Source: an uncultured Elusimicrobiales bacterium (GTDB lineage: Bacteria > Elusimicrobiota > Elusimicrobia > Elusimicrobiales > Elusimicrobiaceae). Taken from it: 61,554 nt of DNA. Within the stretch, counting starts at the first letter, position 1; each line of letters starts with the position of its first letter. Shown piece after piece: positions 35,542-43,104 of the stretch. The position numbers and the translations under genes were made by a program. The notes beneath the pieces are model-generated. The model searched no databases, was not told the DNA's origin, and saw only the letters and a list, made by a program, of their open reading frames with translations. The stretch lies in assembly GCA_944325225.1 (NCBI GenBank), contig CALUZQ010000006.1:1-61554 (forward strand), given 5' to 3'.

Positions 35542-35607
35542 ATATCTTTTTGGCTCTTTTATCGTCGGAGAATTAAACTCTGTTAAACTCTGTTTAGAAC
35601 CATTTTA

Positions 35608-35735
35608 AATGCTGTCCCAAGGCCGTATTGTAGGGAAACGGAGGACAAGTCCGCTCTCGCGAGGCAAGCACAGGGTTCTCCGACGGAAACAGCATTGCGC
35701 ACTCCAACAAAAAACCACGCTTTCGCGTGGTTTTT
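35608..35735 (+). ncRNA. Putative structured RNA with terminator, upstream of the late operon
   Basis: AATGCTGT (35608-35615) pairs with ACAGCATT (35689-35696); inside, CCGT/ACGG and CGGAG (35639-35643) / CTCCG (35678-35682) continue the fold and CTCGCGAG forms a tip. A strong terminator AAAAACCACGC / GCGTGGTTTTT follows at 35710-35735. A possible promoter is TTGGCT-18-TAAACT at about 35551-35580 (weak). It matches no RNA family that I recognise. Confidence 0.6.
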
Positions 35736-35747
35736 AATGGTGCGCCC

Positions 35748-35776
35748 TTGAAAAACGAAGAATAATTGTCTATACT
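35748..35776 (+). promoter_or_regulatory. Late-operon promoter (TTGAAA-17-TATACT)
   Basis: TTGAAA (35748-35753), 17 bp, TATACT (35771-35776). It is the only strong plus-strand promoter seen ahead of the terminase genes and has the same form as the minus-strand small RNA promoters in this prophage. Confidence 0.75.
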
Positions 35777-35782
35777 GTAGTA

Positions 35783-35830
35783 TCTGCGAAGACTGTCTAG
35801 GCGTTAACTGCGCCGGGGCAGTCTTTTTTT
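35783..35830 (+). terminator. Leader RNA with immediate terminator, lambda tR'-like
   Basis: AAGACTG (35789-35795) pairs with CAGTCTT (35819-35825), with inner GGCG/CGCC, and T7 follows. Transcripts from the promoter at 35748 would end after about 48 nt unless antiterminated, so the late genes downstream need readthrough. Lambda uses this layout at pR'/tR' under protein Q. Confidence 0.75.
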
Positions 35831-35863
35831 GTCCCACCGAGTTGCCCGCCACAATAGAACAAT

Positions 35864-36298
35864 GTGGCAACAAAACTTAACAAACAACAAGAAGATTTTG
35901 CACAAGCCGTCTTAACGGAAAAGACGGCCGTTGCCGCATGGAAAAAAAGCCACCCGGGCAGTAAGGCCAGTGCCAAAACGGCTAAAGAAAAGGCCAGCCG
36001 GCTTTTGCAAAACCCAAAGGTGGCGCAACGAATAGCCGAACTGCGCGAAGAAGCCGCCGGCCCGGCTATTATGACGCTGAACGACATTTTGATTTTTTGG
36101 TCTTTGACAACGCAAAACGGCAGCGAGGATATCTTTGCCCGCTTATCGGCAAGCAATTCGCTGGCCCGGCATTATTACAAGCTGGAAGGCGTCAAAAAAA
36201 CTGCGGAAGAATCCGCACAGAAAGCAACGAAAATCGCGGACGATTTCGCTCAATTCTGCGAGCGGCAGCTTACCCCAGGCCTTACCCGAAACAGGTAG
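35864..36298 (+). CDS. Terminase small subunit (probable)
   Basis: 144 residues from GTG 35864. N-terminal helices with KLNKQQEDFAQAVLTEKTAV, AAWKKSHPGSKASAKTAKEK and ASRLLQNPKVAQRIAELREE form the DNA-binding helix pattern of TerS proteins that find the packaging site. The C-terminal half is helical. It stands first in the late operon and directly before the large terminase, as usual. Confidence 0.85.
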   Translation: MATKLNKQQEDFAQAVLTEKTAVAAWKKSHPGSKASAKTAKEKASRLLQNPKVAQRIAELREEAAGPAIMTLNDILIFWSLTTQNGSEDIFARLSASNSLARHYYKLEGVKKTAEESAQKATKIADDFAQFCERQLTPGLTRNR

Positions 36299-36300
36299 AA

Positions 36301-37437
36301 ATGGCCGAATTTGTGCAAGGAAGCGGCCCGCGGCTGGTCTTGGGCTCGCGCGGTTACGGCAAGACGGACTATGGGGTTATATGCGCCCCAGCTTGGAAAA
36401 TACTGCACGATCCGCAAGATACATACCTTATCCTCACCAAAGAAAAAGCGCGCGGCACGGAAATCATTGGCGAAATTGCCCGTATTTTGACGGAGGAAGG
36501 AGTTCCCCTTGCAAAAAGCAGTTCTCTGCGTTTGCTTATTGCCGGGCACACCGGAAAAGACCCCAACGTGGCGGTGCTGCCGCTACGCAGTAAATCTTTC
36601 CGCGGGCGACACCCCAAGCACATCATTTGCGACGACCTAATTACGCCAGATGATGTAAGCAAAGCCGAGCGCGACAAGGTGGAAGCCGTCCGGGCTGAAC
36701 TTATGAAGCTTACTGAAAATGTTTGTTTTATCGGCCAGCCGGCACACGCAAAAGATGTTTACGCTAAACTGCGCAAACTGCCCGGCGTAAAAAAAATGGA
36801 AGTGCCTTACGGATCTATTCCACAGTTAGATGTAGATTTGGAAGCCCAACGCGCCGCCGGCATTAGCGAAGAGAGCATACAGGCCAGTTACTTTTTGCAA
36901 ATCAGCGAGGCCGAGCGTGTACCGTTTGCTGGCGTAGAAATCGTCAATTTCTTTCCGGCCGGCAGTTGCGTAGGGTTTATAGACCCCAGCCACGAGGGGG
37001 CCGACTATACTGCTATGGCGATTGGCGCCATGAACTTTGACAACTTTGTGGTAGCCGGTTTTGCCTGGCCCAAAGCGTGGGACGACTGCGTGGAAGACAT
37101 AGGCCGCGTATGTATGGCCTATAATGTGGCCAAATTTGCGTTTGAAACAAATGGCGTAGGCAAGCACCCGGTGGTGATGTTTCGCAAGAACGGGGCCAAT
37201 GTGGCAGAGTGGCGAAGTGACACCAACAAACACGGGCGTATCTTAAACGCGGCCAGTTTTAATGGGCATTTGAAGCTAGCTTCTTATTTGCCGCCTGCGC
37301 TGTCAACACCTGCTTTTAGGCAGGCACAGCAGGATTTTAACAATATGGTTTTGGAGTATGAGTACAAGTCAGAGCACGACGACGCACCGGACGCGCTGGC
37401 TAACTTGATGATTTATTTGGGACTGGTAAAAAAATGA
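36301..37437 (+). CDS. Terminase large subunit
   Basis: ATPase-nuclease that packages phage DNA. Walker A VLGSRGYGKTDYG lies close to the start, Walker B HIICDDLI near residue 120, the nuclease begins GFIDPSHEGADYTAMAIG and ends HDDAPDALANL. From ATG 36301 the protein has 378 residues. The frame is open upstream (to 36097), and in-frame AYPRPYPKQVEMAEF looks like genuine terminase sequence, so translation may start earlier, inside TerS, at a non-ATG codon. The stop overlaps the next gene by 4 bp. Confidence 0.9.
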   Translation: MAEFVQGSGPRLVLGSRGYGKTDYGVICAPAWKILHDPQDTYLILTKEKARGTEIIGEIARILTEEGVPLAKSSSLRLLIAGHTGKDPNVAVLPLRSKSFRGRHPKHIICDDLITPDDVSKAERDKVEAVRAELMKLTENVCFIGQPAHAKDVYAKLRKLPGVKKMEVPYGSIPQLDVDLEAQRAAGISEESIQASYFLQISEAERVPFAGVEIVNFFPAGSCVGFIDPSHEGADYTAMAIGAMNFDNFVVAGFAWPKAWDDCVEDIGRVCMAYNVAKFAFETNGVGKHPVVMFRKNGANVAEWRSDTNKHGRILNAASFNGHLKLASYLPPALSTPAFRQAQQDFNNMVLEYEYKSEHDDAPDALANLMIYLGLVKK

Positions 37438-38390
37438 GCTTAAAAGACTTTTTTAATTTTAACCAAGGCGGTAAAACTGATTATTCCGTAAAATTGGGAT
37501 TTGATTTTGCCTACGGCGATAAAAATTTTAAATTCGCCGAGGTGTTCACGGTTGAAGTTTTCCGAAAGATTTTGACCGACTGCTACGAGCACGCGGCCGA
37601 CTTTCCAAAAGACAAAGAAAGCGCCTTGTGGGACAGCGTAGTTTTTACGCAGGCGCGGCGCGGACTTATCAGCATTTTAGCCCACGCCATGACGCATAAA
37701 GAAAAGCTGTATTTAAAGCTGGACGAAGATTGCGTGCGCAAGGCCACCGAAGAAGAAAAGAAAGAAATAGACGCAGACCCGTCTGGCAAAAAAGGCCTGT
37801 GTGTGGACTTTACCGACTTTCACCGCGCCACCATTGTGCTTATTTTGGCCTCTTTAATTAATCTGCTTTTAGAAAACGCCAACACCTCGCTCAATGTTTC
37901 TAAAAGTATTCTTTTGCAAATAAACGGACTTCGCGAAAATGTGGCCAATGCAAACGCTGGGGAAGTGATTGCGCAAGCGAAGGCCATTGAGCAAGGTCTA
38001 AAAAATGGCACGGGCGCCCTGCTGGACGCGGGCGATAATTTGGAACTGCCCACCTTTGACACCAACCCCATGGAGCAGGCGTTGGATGTGCTGTATGGGC
38101 TGATGAGTTTTATTACCGGATTGCCGCGCGCCTATATCAGCGGGGAACTGACCACCGGCCTTTCCACCACCGGGGAAGCCGACGAAAAAGGCATAGAGCG
38201 CGGTTTGACTTTTTATTTCAACAGCATTTTTAAACCTGTTTGCGAAAAACTGCTTGGCGGACATTTGGTTTTTAAAACATCCAACTGGCGCAAATTTGCC
38301 GAAATTGCAAACCTGCTCCCGACGCTGGAAGCCACCGATATGGTGTCTAAGGAGTATAAAAACCAACTGATTAAAGAAGTATTTGGCTAA
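37434..38390 (+). CDS. Portal-like protein (short), first head module
   Basis: 318 residues. The C-terminal half has LPRAYISGELTTGLSTTGEA followed by a helical stretch LTFYFNSIFKPVCEKLLGG, the layout of DUF1073/HK97-type portals, where the ring-forming wing and stem precede a GLPxxxLxGxxxxGLxxTGExD motif. The N-terminal half is shorter than in usual portals (about 450 residues). A second, different portal gene follows at 45040. Sits between TerL and a MuF protein as expected. Confidence 0.72.
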   Translation: MSLKDFFNFNQGGKTDYSVKLGFDFAYGDKNFKFAEVFTVEVFRKILTDCYEHAADFPKDKESALWDSVVFTQARRGLISILAHAMTHKEKLYLKLDEDCVRKATEEEKKEIDADPSGKKGLCVDFTDFHRATIVLILASLINLLLENANTSLNVSKSILLQINGLRENVANANAGEVIAQAKAIEQGLKNGTGALLDAGDNLELPTFDTNPMEQALDVLYGLMSFITGLPRAYISGELTTGLSTTGEADEKGIERGLTFYFNSIFKPVCEKLLGGHLVFKTSNWRKFAEIANLLPTLEATDMVSKEYKNQLIKEVFG

Positions 38391-39283
38391 TGGGCCAGCG
38401 CTTTGACCCGCAAATGTGGCTAAAGCGGGTTTTCCCGAAGGGAATTGAAAAATCCGGCTTGTTAAACGACAAGTTGGAAATTAAAAAGACATACTTAAAA
38501 GCATTGGTGCGGGCCACGGCCGTAAGCCAGAGGCAATTAACGCAGGAAATCTACAAAACGGTAGATTTCTATTTGGAAAAAGAAGCGCGGCTTAAATCGC
38601 AGGGCGTGAAAGCTTTTAAGCAAGAGGCCTTAAACGGCCAGGCCCTGCTGACGGAGCGGATAAAAAACTTCCTCGTTTACTGCGAGGTGCAAGAGCAGAA
38701 AAAGGCCCACAAGGGCCGCATGTACCGCTGGCTTCCGTCCAGCGCTAAAGAGCCCGATCCGGAACACCAGCTTTTATACGGTAAAGTGTTCCGCGAAGGG
38801 GAAGGCGATAAAGACGGCCATATGCCAGGCGAACGCTGGGGCTGCCAATGCGGCATAGAGTGGCTGGACGGCGAAGATATGACGCCTCAAGAAAAGATAG
38901 AAAGCATAAAAATTGATTTTAGAAGAAATAGTTTTTTACCGGGACTTAATTCTAAAGAATTGAAAGAAATAGGAGCAAAATCAAAAGAAATTGTTTTTAA
39001 ACGCAGTACGGCCGCGCGCAATAAAAGAGTGCACCCAGAATTAAAGCGCCGAGAATATGAACCAATTACCGGCAGAGCTTTGTATAAACCTATTTTACCG
39101 CCAATACAAGATATTAAAAAGAAAAATTATTGGCATTTTATTGGGGAACTAAAAGACCACAAAAAAGGATTTGTGTTATTAGATACAGACCCTAAAAAGA
39201 ATAATTTTGAAATTGTCCATATTTTAAAAATGAAGGAAAAGACATATAGGCAATTTCTAAGGAAGTACTTTAAAAACAAATAA
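38390..39283 (+). CDS. MuF-type head protein with C-terminal effector domain
   Basis: 297 residues. The MuF (phage head morphogenesis) region ends with MYRWLPSSAKEPDPEHQLLY, GKVFREGEGD and PGERWGCQCGIEWL (~100-165). After a linker, residues ~190-297 form a separate, lysine-rich, AT-rich-coded domain (REYEPITGRALYKPILPPIQ, WHFIGELKDHKKGFVLLDTD, IVHILKMKEKTYRQFLRKYF) that is not part of MuF. MuF proteins are packaged in virions, and in temperate phages may carry toxin domains. A minus-strand small RNA ends at its stop codon. No immunity-protein gene follows. Confidence 0.8.
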   Translation: MGQRFDPQMWLKRVFPKGIEKSGLLNDKLEIKKTYLKALVRATAVSQRQLTQEIYKTVDFYLEKEARLKSQGVKAFKQEALNGQALLTERIKNFLVYCEVQEQKKAHKGRMYRWLPSSAKEPDPEHQLLYGKVFREGEGDKDGHMPGERWGCQCGIEWLDGEDMTPQEKIESIKIDFRRNSFLPGLNSKELKEIGAKSKEIVFKRSTAARNKRVHPELKRREYEPITGRALYKPILPPIQDIKKKNYWHFIGELKDHKKGFVLLDTDPKKNNFEIVHILKMKEKTYRQFLRKYFKNK

Positions 39284-39388
39284 AAACCTAGTTGGCTGGT
39301 GGGCCTGCCGTGGAACCCACATAGTAAGAGCTAAATGCTCAAACAGCATCCGAGGCAGAATATTTATGCTTGTCAGTCAACTAGGTAC
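39279..39388 (-). ncRNA. Putative small RNA 1, convergent to the MuF effector
   Basis: Minus-strand RNA of about 110 nt. Its 5' CCTAGTTGACTG (39374-39385) pairs with its 3' CAGCCAACTAGG (39287-39298), 11 of 12 positions, closing the whole molecule; TTTTTATTTG follows and overlaps the stop codon of the effector gene. The inside contains GTGGGTTCCACGG-type hairpins. It fills the gap between two late genes. Confidence 0.75.
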
Positions 39389-39392
39389 TTAT

Positions 39393-39421
39393 AGTATAGC
39401 GAAAAAGGACATTTTTTTCAA
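39393..39421 (-). promoter_or_regulatory. Promoter of small RNA 1
   Basis: Minus strand TTGAAA (39416-39421), 17 bp, TATACT (39393-39398). It sits 12 bp before the next late gene and shares bases with that gene's RBS (AAGGG). Confidence 0.8.
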
Positions 39422-39432
39422 GGGAAAACGAT

Positions 39433-40155
39433 ATGAAAAAATTACTTAAACTCATGCTTAAAAATTACCCCTTGCGCGACAAAGAAGAAGGCCCGGAAGG
39501 CGAAAAAAACGGCGGTAATGGCGAAAATGGCGCAGGAACCGACACCGCCGCGGACGAGTGGAAGGAAAGCGAGCACCCCCGCGATGATGACGGGAAATTT
39601 TCTTCTAATAGTTCTAGTAGTGTAACGGCGAAGCAAGAAGAAAACCGAGATAGCAAAGAATCACAAGAGAAAATCGGGGTTTTAACAGAGCAAGAAGCAA
39701 CGGATCTCGTCCGCTCGGATTGGAAAACAAAAATAGAAGAAGCGTGGAAAAAACTGCCGAAGTCAAGCAACGGCCTCCCGTATATCACCAATGGGGATAT
39801 TAAAGTGGGTGTTCCCCACGATTTCGTTGGCGAAACAAAAAGCGAATTATTCAAAAAAAGCAAAAGTAAAGAAGAAAAAATCGCGGCACTTTGGGCTGTA
39901 GAAAATATTAGTTCTCTTTTTTCAATATCTAAAGAAACAGAAACTCATGATGACGAACATAAGAGAACAGGAGTTAAAAAAATAATTCGCTTTGAAACAG
40001 CGTTCCCTTTGCAGATAGGTACAAAAACAATGGCGTTTAATGTGAAATTTACTGTCCGAGAATTTGAAGATGGAAGCAAAGTTCTCGCTCCCGAACTTTT
40101 AGAAACAAACAAAGGAGCCGACCTGCGTCTTTACGCGATGAGTACAAAAAAATAG
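39433..40155 (+). CDS. Virion-associated effector-like protein
   Basis: 240 residues, no known full-length family. The N-terminal third is acidic and low complexity and contains ESEHPRDDDGKFSS, the short HPRD..GKF linker common in phage proteins that carry toxin tails. The C-terminal ~130 residues (DIKVGVPHDFVGETKSELFK, KIAALWAVENISSLFSISKE, KIIRFETAFPLQIGTKTMAF, NVKFTVREFEDGSKVLAPEL) look like a compact alpha/beta domain of the phage-nuclease (Barnase/EndoU/RelE-like) group; this is a resemblance, not proof. Its coding part is AT-rich. A minus-strand small RNA ends in its last codons. Confidence 0.68.
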   Translation: MKKLLKLMLKNYPLRDKEEGPEGEKNGGNGENGAGTDTAADEWKESEHPRDDDGKFSSNSSSSVTAKQEENRDSKESQEKIGVLTEQEATDLVRSDWKTKIEEAWKKLPKSSNGLPYITNGDIKVGVPHDFVGETKSELFKKSKSKEEKIAALWAVENISSLFSISKETETHDDEHKRTGVKKIIRFETAFPLQIGTKTMAFNVKFTVREFEDGSKVLAPELLETNKGADLRLYAMSTKK

Positions 40156-40212
40156 AGAACCCGTAAAAACTTACCAGTGTCGCTTTTTGCGTCTTGGTAC
40201 GGGCTCTCTACA
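40145..40212 (-). ncRNA. Putative small RNA 2, convergent to the effector at 39433
   Basis: About 68 nt. 5' AGAGAGCCCGTA (40198-40209) pairs with 3' TACGGGTTCTCT (40154-40165), 12 bp including one G-T, then ATTTTTTTG. The U-tract is encoded by the complement of the effector's last codons and the 3' stem arm overlaps the stop TAG. The interior GCAAAAAGC forms a small loop. Confidence 0.8.
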
Positions 40213-40217
40213 CAAAT

Positions 40218-40246
40218 AGTATAGCGGATAAAAAGGTTTATTTCAA
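40218..40246 (-). promoter_or_regulatory. Promoter of small RNA 2
   Basis: Minus strand TTGAAA (40241-40246), 17 bp, TATACT (40218-40223), 8 bp before the next gene's ATG at 40255. Confidence 0.8.
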
Positions 40247-40254
40247 GGGGTTAA

Positions 40255-41157
40255 ATGAAAAAACAAGGCAAAAATATCGTTTACGGGAAAGCGGTGCGGC
40301 CAAACGCAGGCATAAGGGCGTGGTACCGCGCCGTTCTTCGCGCTTTGGTAGATGATATGGCCGAAAAAACAAAAAAGCGAATCCTGCGCGTTTACCGGAA
40401 ATACCAAAAGCAAATACTGCCCCGACCGGCCGCTATGGACGCGAACATTTCAAGCCGCGCGGAAGCGGAACTGCGCGAACTGCAAAATCAAATTGAGGAC
40501 GAATTCCGCAAAAAGGCCCGCAAAATCGCCGAGCAATTTATAACCCGGACCCAAAAGTACGCGAGCAGCACAACCAAGGACAGCGTGAAGGGTATGTTAA
40601 ATGACGCCGCGTGGGCCGGTTTCACGGTCAAGAAGGCCAGCATAAGCGAATCAATGGCCGCCGTGCTAAAAGCGTCACTTTACGAAAATGTGGCTTTGAT
40701 TAAGGACCTGCCGGAGAAATACTTTAATGCAGTGGCCGGCGCAGTTTACCGGAACATTGCATCCGGGGAAAGTTCTACCGCGATAGAAAAGGCGCTCTTT
40801 TATTGCGGCAGAATTGCACAACGCCGGGCCGAGTTAATCGCCCGCGACCAAAGCCAAAAAGCATTTGAAGCCCTGTCCCGCGAACACATGAAAGCGGCAG
40901 GGATAACACATTTTGAGTGGGTGGCAACCGGAGGGGGATTATATCCCCGCGAACTCCACCACACGCATGTAAGCCATGGGGGGTTAAATCACGGGATTTA
41001 TTCCTTTGACAACCCGCCGATTATACAGGAAGCGTATATCCCCAAAACACCGCGCGGGACAGCCCGCGGGCCTATCCGCGGTTTTCCGGGGGATTTGCCG
41101 TACTGCCAATGCATTAAGCGGCCGGTTCTTATTATGGACAACAACAAAGTTTTATAG
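40255..41157 (+). CDS. MuF-type head morphogenesis protein
   Basis: 300 residues. Long helical, basic N-terminal part, then the MuF core: AQRRAELIARDQSQKAFEAL, FEWVATGGGLYPRELHHTHV (catalytic-like His cluster of the family) and the closing FPGDLPYCQCIKRPVL. No extra C-terminal domain, in contrast to the gene at 38390, and no small RNA is attached. Having two MuF genes in one module is unusual. It probably sits at the portal inside the capsid. Confidence 0.85.
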   Translation: MKKQGKNIVYGKAVRPNAGIRAWYRAVLRALVDDMAEKTKKRILRVYRKYQKQILPRPAAMDANISSRAEAELRELQNQIEDEFRKKARKIAEQFITRTQKYASSTTKDSVKGMLNDAAWAGFTVKKASISESMAAVLKASLYENVALIKDLPEKYFNAVAGAVYRNIASGESSTAIEKALFYCGRIAQRRAELIARDQSQKAFEALSREHMKAAGITHFEWVATGGGLYPRELHHTHVSHGGLNHGIYSFDNPPIIQEAYIPKTPRGTARGPIRGFPGDLPYCQCIKRPVLIMDNNKVL

Positions 41158-41165
41158 GAGCGAAA

Positions 41166-43103
41166 ATGGGAAAACAAATCGACCACAACTCATTCTGGGT
41201 TATTAAACAAAACCCTATCACCAAAATAGGGGTGTTCCCGTATTTGGGCCGCCAAATCAGCCCCGAACTGGAACCGAACAAAATCTATCAAGTTTTACGC
41301 CCGGAAAGCGAACTTTTCACAGAAGAAGCGTTGGCTTCTTTCAATGCCCTGCCGATTACTATCGGGCACGCATTGCTTGGCCCGCGTGAAGAAGGTCTCA
41401 CTCCAGCTGAAGAAAAAGGCATTGACGGGACAACCGGAGCCAGCGCAGAAAGAAAGGACGACAAAGTCGTCAACGATATTAAACTGTTCTCCGAGCGAAT
41501 CAAGGACGAAGTCAACCACGGGAAAAAAGAACTTTCTGCCGGGTACTTTTGCGACTTCGTGCCGGAAAGCGGAACATGGAACGGCCGCCATTATGATTTT
41601 GTGCAAAAGAATATCCGCGGCAACCATATCGCCCTTGTGGACAAAGGTCGGAGCGGACACGATGTCCGCGTAATGGACAGCGCAGAAGGGGTGGCAACTC
41701 GCCAGTTCGTCTGCGATACAATGGAACTGGGCAAGTTTGAGCCGGCGCAAGATGAAAACGACAAACACGATCCGAAGACCGATCAATTTGCAAAAAAAGG
41801 CAGCGGCACGAGTGAGAGCAAAGAGGAAGACAAAAACTCCGACACAGAAAAAGAAAAAGCCCGCGCAGAGAAACAGGAAGCCCGCCAAAAAAGACTGCTC
41901 TCTGCAATTGAAACCCTCAAAAAAAACGAGGAAGTAGTCGTTGAAGATTTAAGGGACGATTTGAAACAATATGGCGTCACCAACGACATCGCTCTTAAAT
42001 GGGGTAGCAATGATGCTAAAGGAAAAGGTGCTGGAATAAAACACATTCTAGAAAATCATGGAAAAGAATCGTTCGTCGGTATTGCTAATAGTGTCGTAAA
42101 TGGACAAATAAAAGAATACCACAAACAAGGGCAAAGATTAATATTAGAACACGACGGTTATAAGGCGATTTTATCATTAAATGATAACGGAAAAAAGAAG
42201 GTTTGGCTTTTAACCGGATACAAAATAGATCCGGACCACAAAAACCCAAGAAGTACACAAAAAAAAGCACAAGATGAAATCAGCGAGATTAGTGCTCAAT
42301 CTGACCCTACGCAATACGGGCCTACATTTTGGCGTCCCGCACTGGTTGCTTGTGCTATAGATAGTCTAACTGATTTTTTTGACAAAAGCAAGGGAACTCA
42401 AAAATTAAGTAGTAAAAATCACGGGAATAGCGGACTTGACGCCGCTACCGGAAAGGAGATGACAATGGAACAACTCAAAAAAGCCATTGAGGAAATCAAG
42501 GCCCTGTTTGCTAACCCCGAAGAAGGGGACAAAGACGCCAAGTTGGCCGAAATTCTCTCGGGCTTAAAAGACGAACCGGCGGCGGATGACAAATGCGCCA
42601 CGGACGAAGATGTCGATAAGCGCAAACTTATCGATGAAATCGGCGGTATTTTGAAGGGCAAGGTAGATGACGAAATCATCCGCAGTGTTCTCAAAAAAGC
42701 TGAAGAAATCGCCTATAACGACAGCACCGCTGAAACGGCCGATGACGAAGAAGAAACCGAAGAAGTCAAAGAAGAATCCAAGGAAAAAGAAGACAAAAAG
42801 GTCGCTTCTTTGGACGAAATGGAAAAAGCCCTTCTCGCCCGCTTGAGACGCAAAGCCGAACTGGTCAACCAATTGACCCCCATTATTGGCGCGTTTGACT
42901 CCGCCATGATGACGGAAAAAGAAGTGGCCGCCTATGCGTGCAAAAAACTTAACCTTTCTGCCGCCATGGACGAAGCCCCCGCAGTGGTCAAAGGTTACTT
43001 GGCCGGTCGTGCTAAAAATGATGTCCGCGTGACTTTCGGCGCCAAAGCCAAAACCGCCGCGCAAGATGAGCAAATCTTAAACGAATTCAAGGAGGGCAAA
43101 TAA
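41166..43103 (+). CDS. DUF2213-like prohead protein with inserted nuclease-type domain
   Basis: 645 residues. The N-terminal ~180 (FWVIKQNPITKIGVFPYLGR, FNALPITIGHALLG, KKELSAGYFCDFVPESGTWN, IRGNHIALVDKGRSGHDVRV) match the DUF2213 prohead group. Residues ~205-420 are an insert: a DPKTDQFAKKG linker, a charged coil, then GIKHILENHGKESFVGIANS, GYKAILSLNDNGKKKVWLLT and GY, a strong match to the phage Barnase-EndoU-ColicinE5/RelE-like nuclease pattern (HILExH ... VWLLTGY). After it the parental scaffold-like acidic coil resumes (MTMEQLKKAIEEIKALFANP to the end). The insert's DNA is AT-rich and holds small RNA 6. Confidence 0.8.
   Translation: MGKQIDHNSFWVIKQNPITKIGVFPYLGRQISPELEPNKIYQVLRPESELFTEEALASFNALPITIGHALLGPREEGLTPAEEKGIDGTTGASAERKDDKVVNDIKLFSERIKDEVNHGKKELSAGYFCDFVPESGTWNGRHYDFVQKNIRGNHIALVDKGRSGHDVRVMDSAEGVATRQFVCDTMELGKFEPAQDENDKHDPKTDQFAKKGSGTSESKEEDKNSDTEKEKARAEKQEARQKRLLSAIETLKKNEEVVVEDLRDDLKQYGVTNDIALKWGSNDAKGKGAGIKHILENHGKESFVGIANSVVNGQIKEYHKQGQRLILEHDGYKAILSLNDNGKKKVWLLTGYKIDPDHKNPRSTQKKAQDEISEISAQSDPTQYGPTFWRPALVACAIDSLTDFFDKSKGTQKLSSKNHGNSGLDAATGKEMTMEQLKKAIEEIKALFANPEEGDKDAKLAEILSGLKDEPAADDKCATDEDVDKRKLIDEIGGILKGKVDDEIIRSVLKKAEEIAYNDSTAETADDEEETEEVKEESKEKEDKKVASLDEMEKALLARLRRKAELVNQLTPIIGAFDSAMMTEKEVAAYACKKLNLSAAMDEAPAVVKGYLAGRAKNDVRVTFGAKAKTAAQDEQILNEFKEGK
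42257..42356 (-). ncRNA. Putative small RNA 6, antisense inside the nuclease-type insert
   Basis: About 100 nt on the minus strand. 5' AGCACAAG (42349-42356) pairs with 3' CTTGTGCT (42266-42273), then seven U. Same layout as RNAs 1-4, but here it lies inside the reading frame, at the end of the inserted domain. Interior GC-rich segments can form further hairpins. Confidence 0.65.
42363..42391 (-). promoter_or_regulatory. Promoter of small RNA 6 (weaker)
   Basis: Minus strand TTGCTT (42386-42391), 17 bp, TAGACT (42363-42368). Spacing and distance to the RNA (6 nt, AT then CTAT) equal those of the better promoters, while the boxes are poorer, probably because the codons are constrained. Confidence 0.5.
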
Positions 43104-43104
43104 T

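Noticed and set aside
36097..36300. Long N-terminal extension of the large terminase
   Set aside because: Most of it is the shadow of TerS in another frame; only the last ~20 codons look like terminase, so I kept ATG 36301 and noted the possibility of an earlier non-ATG start.
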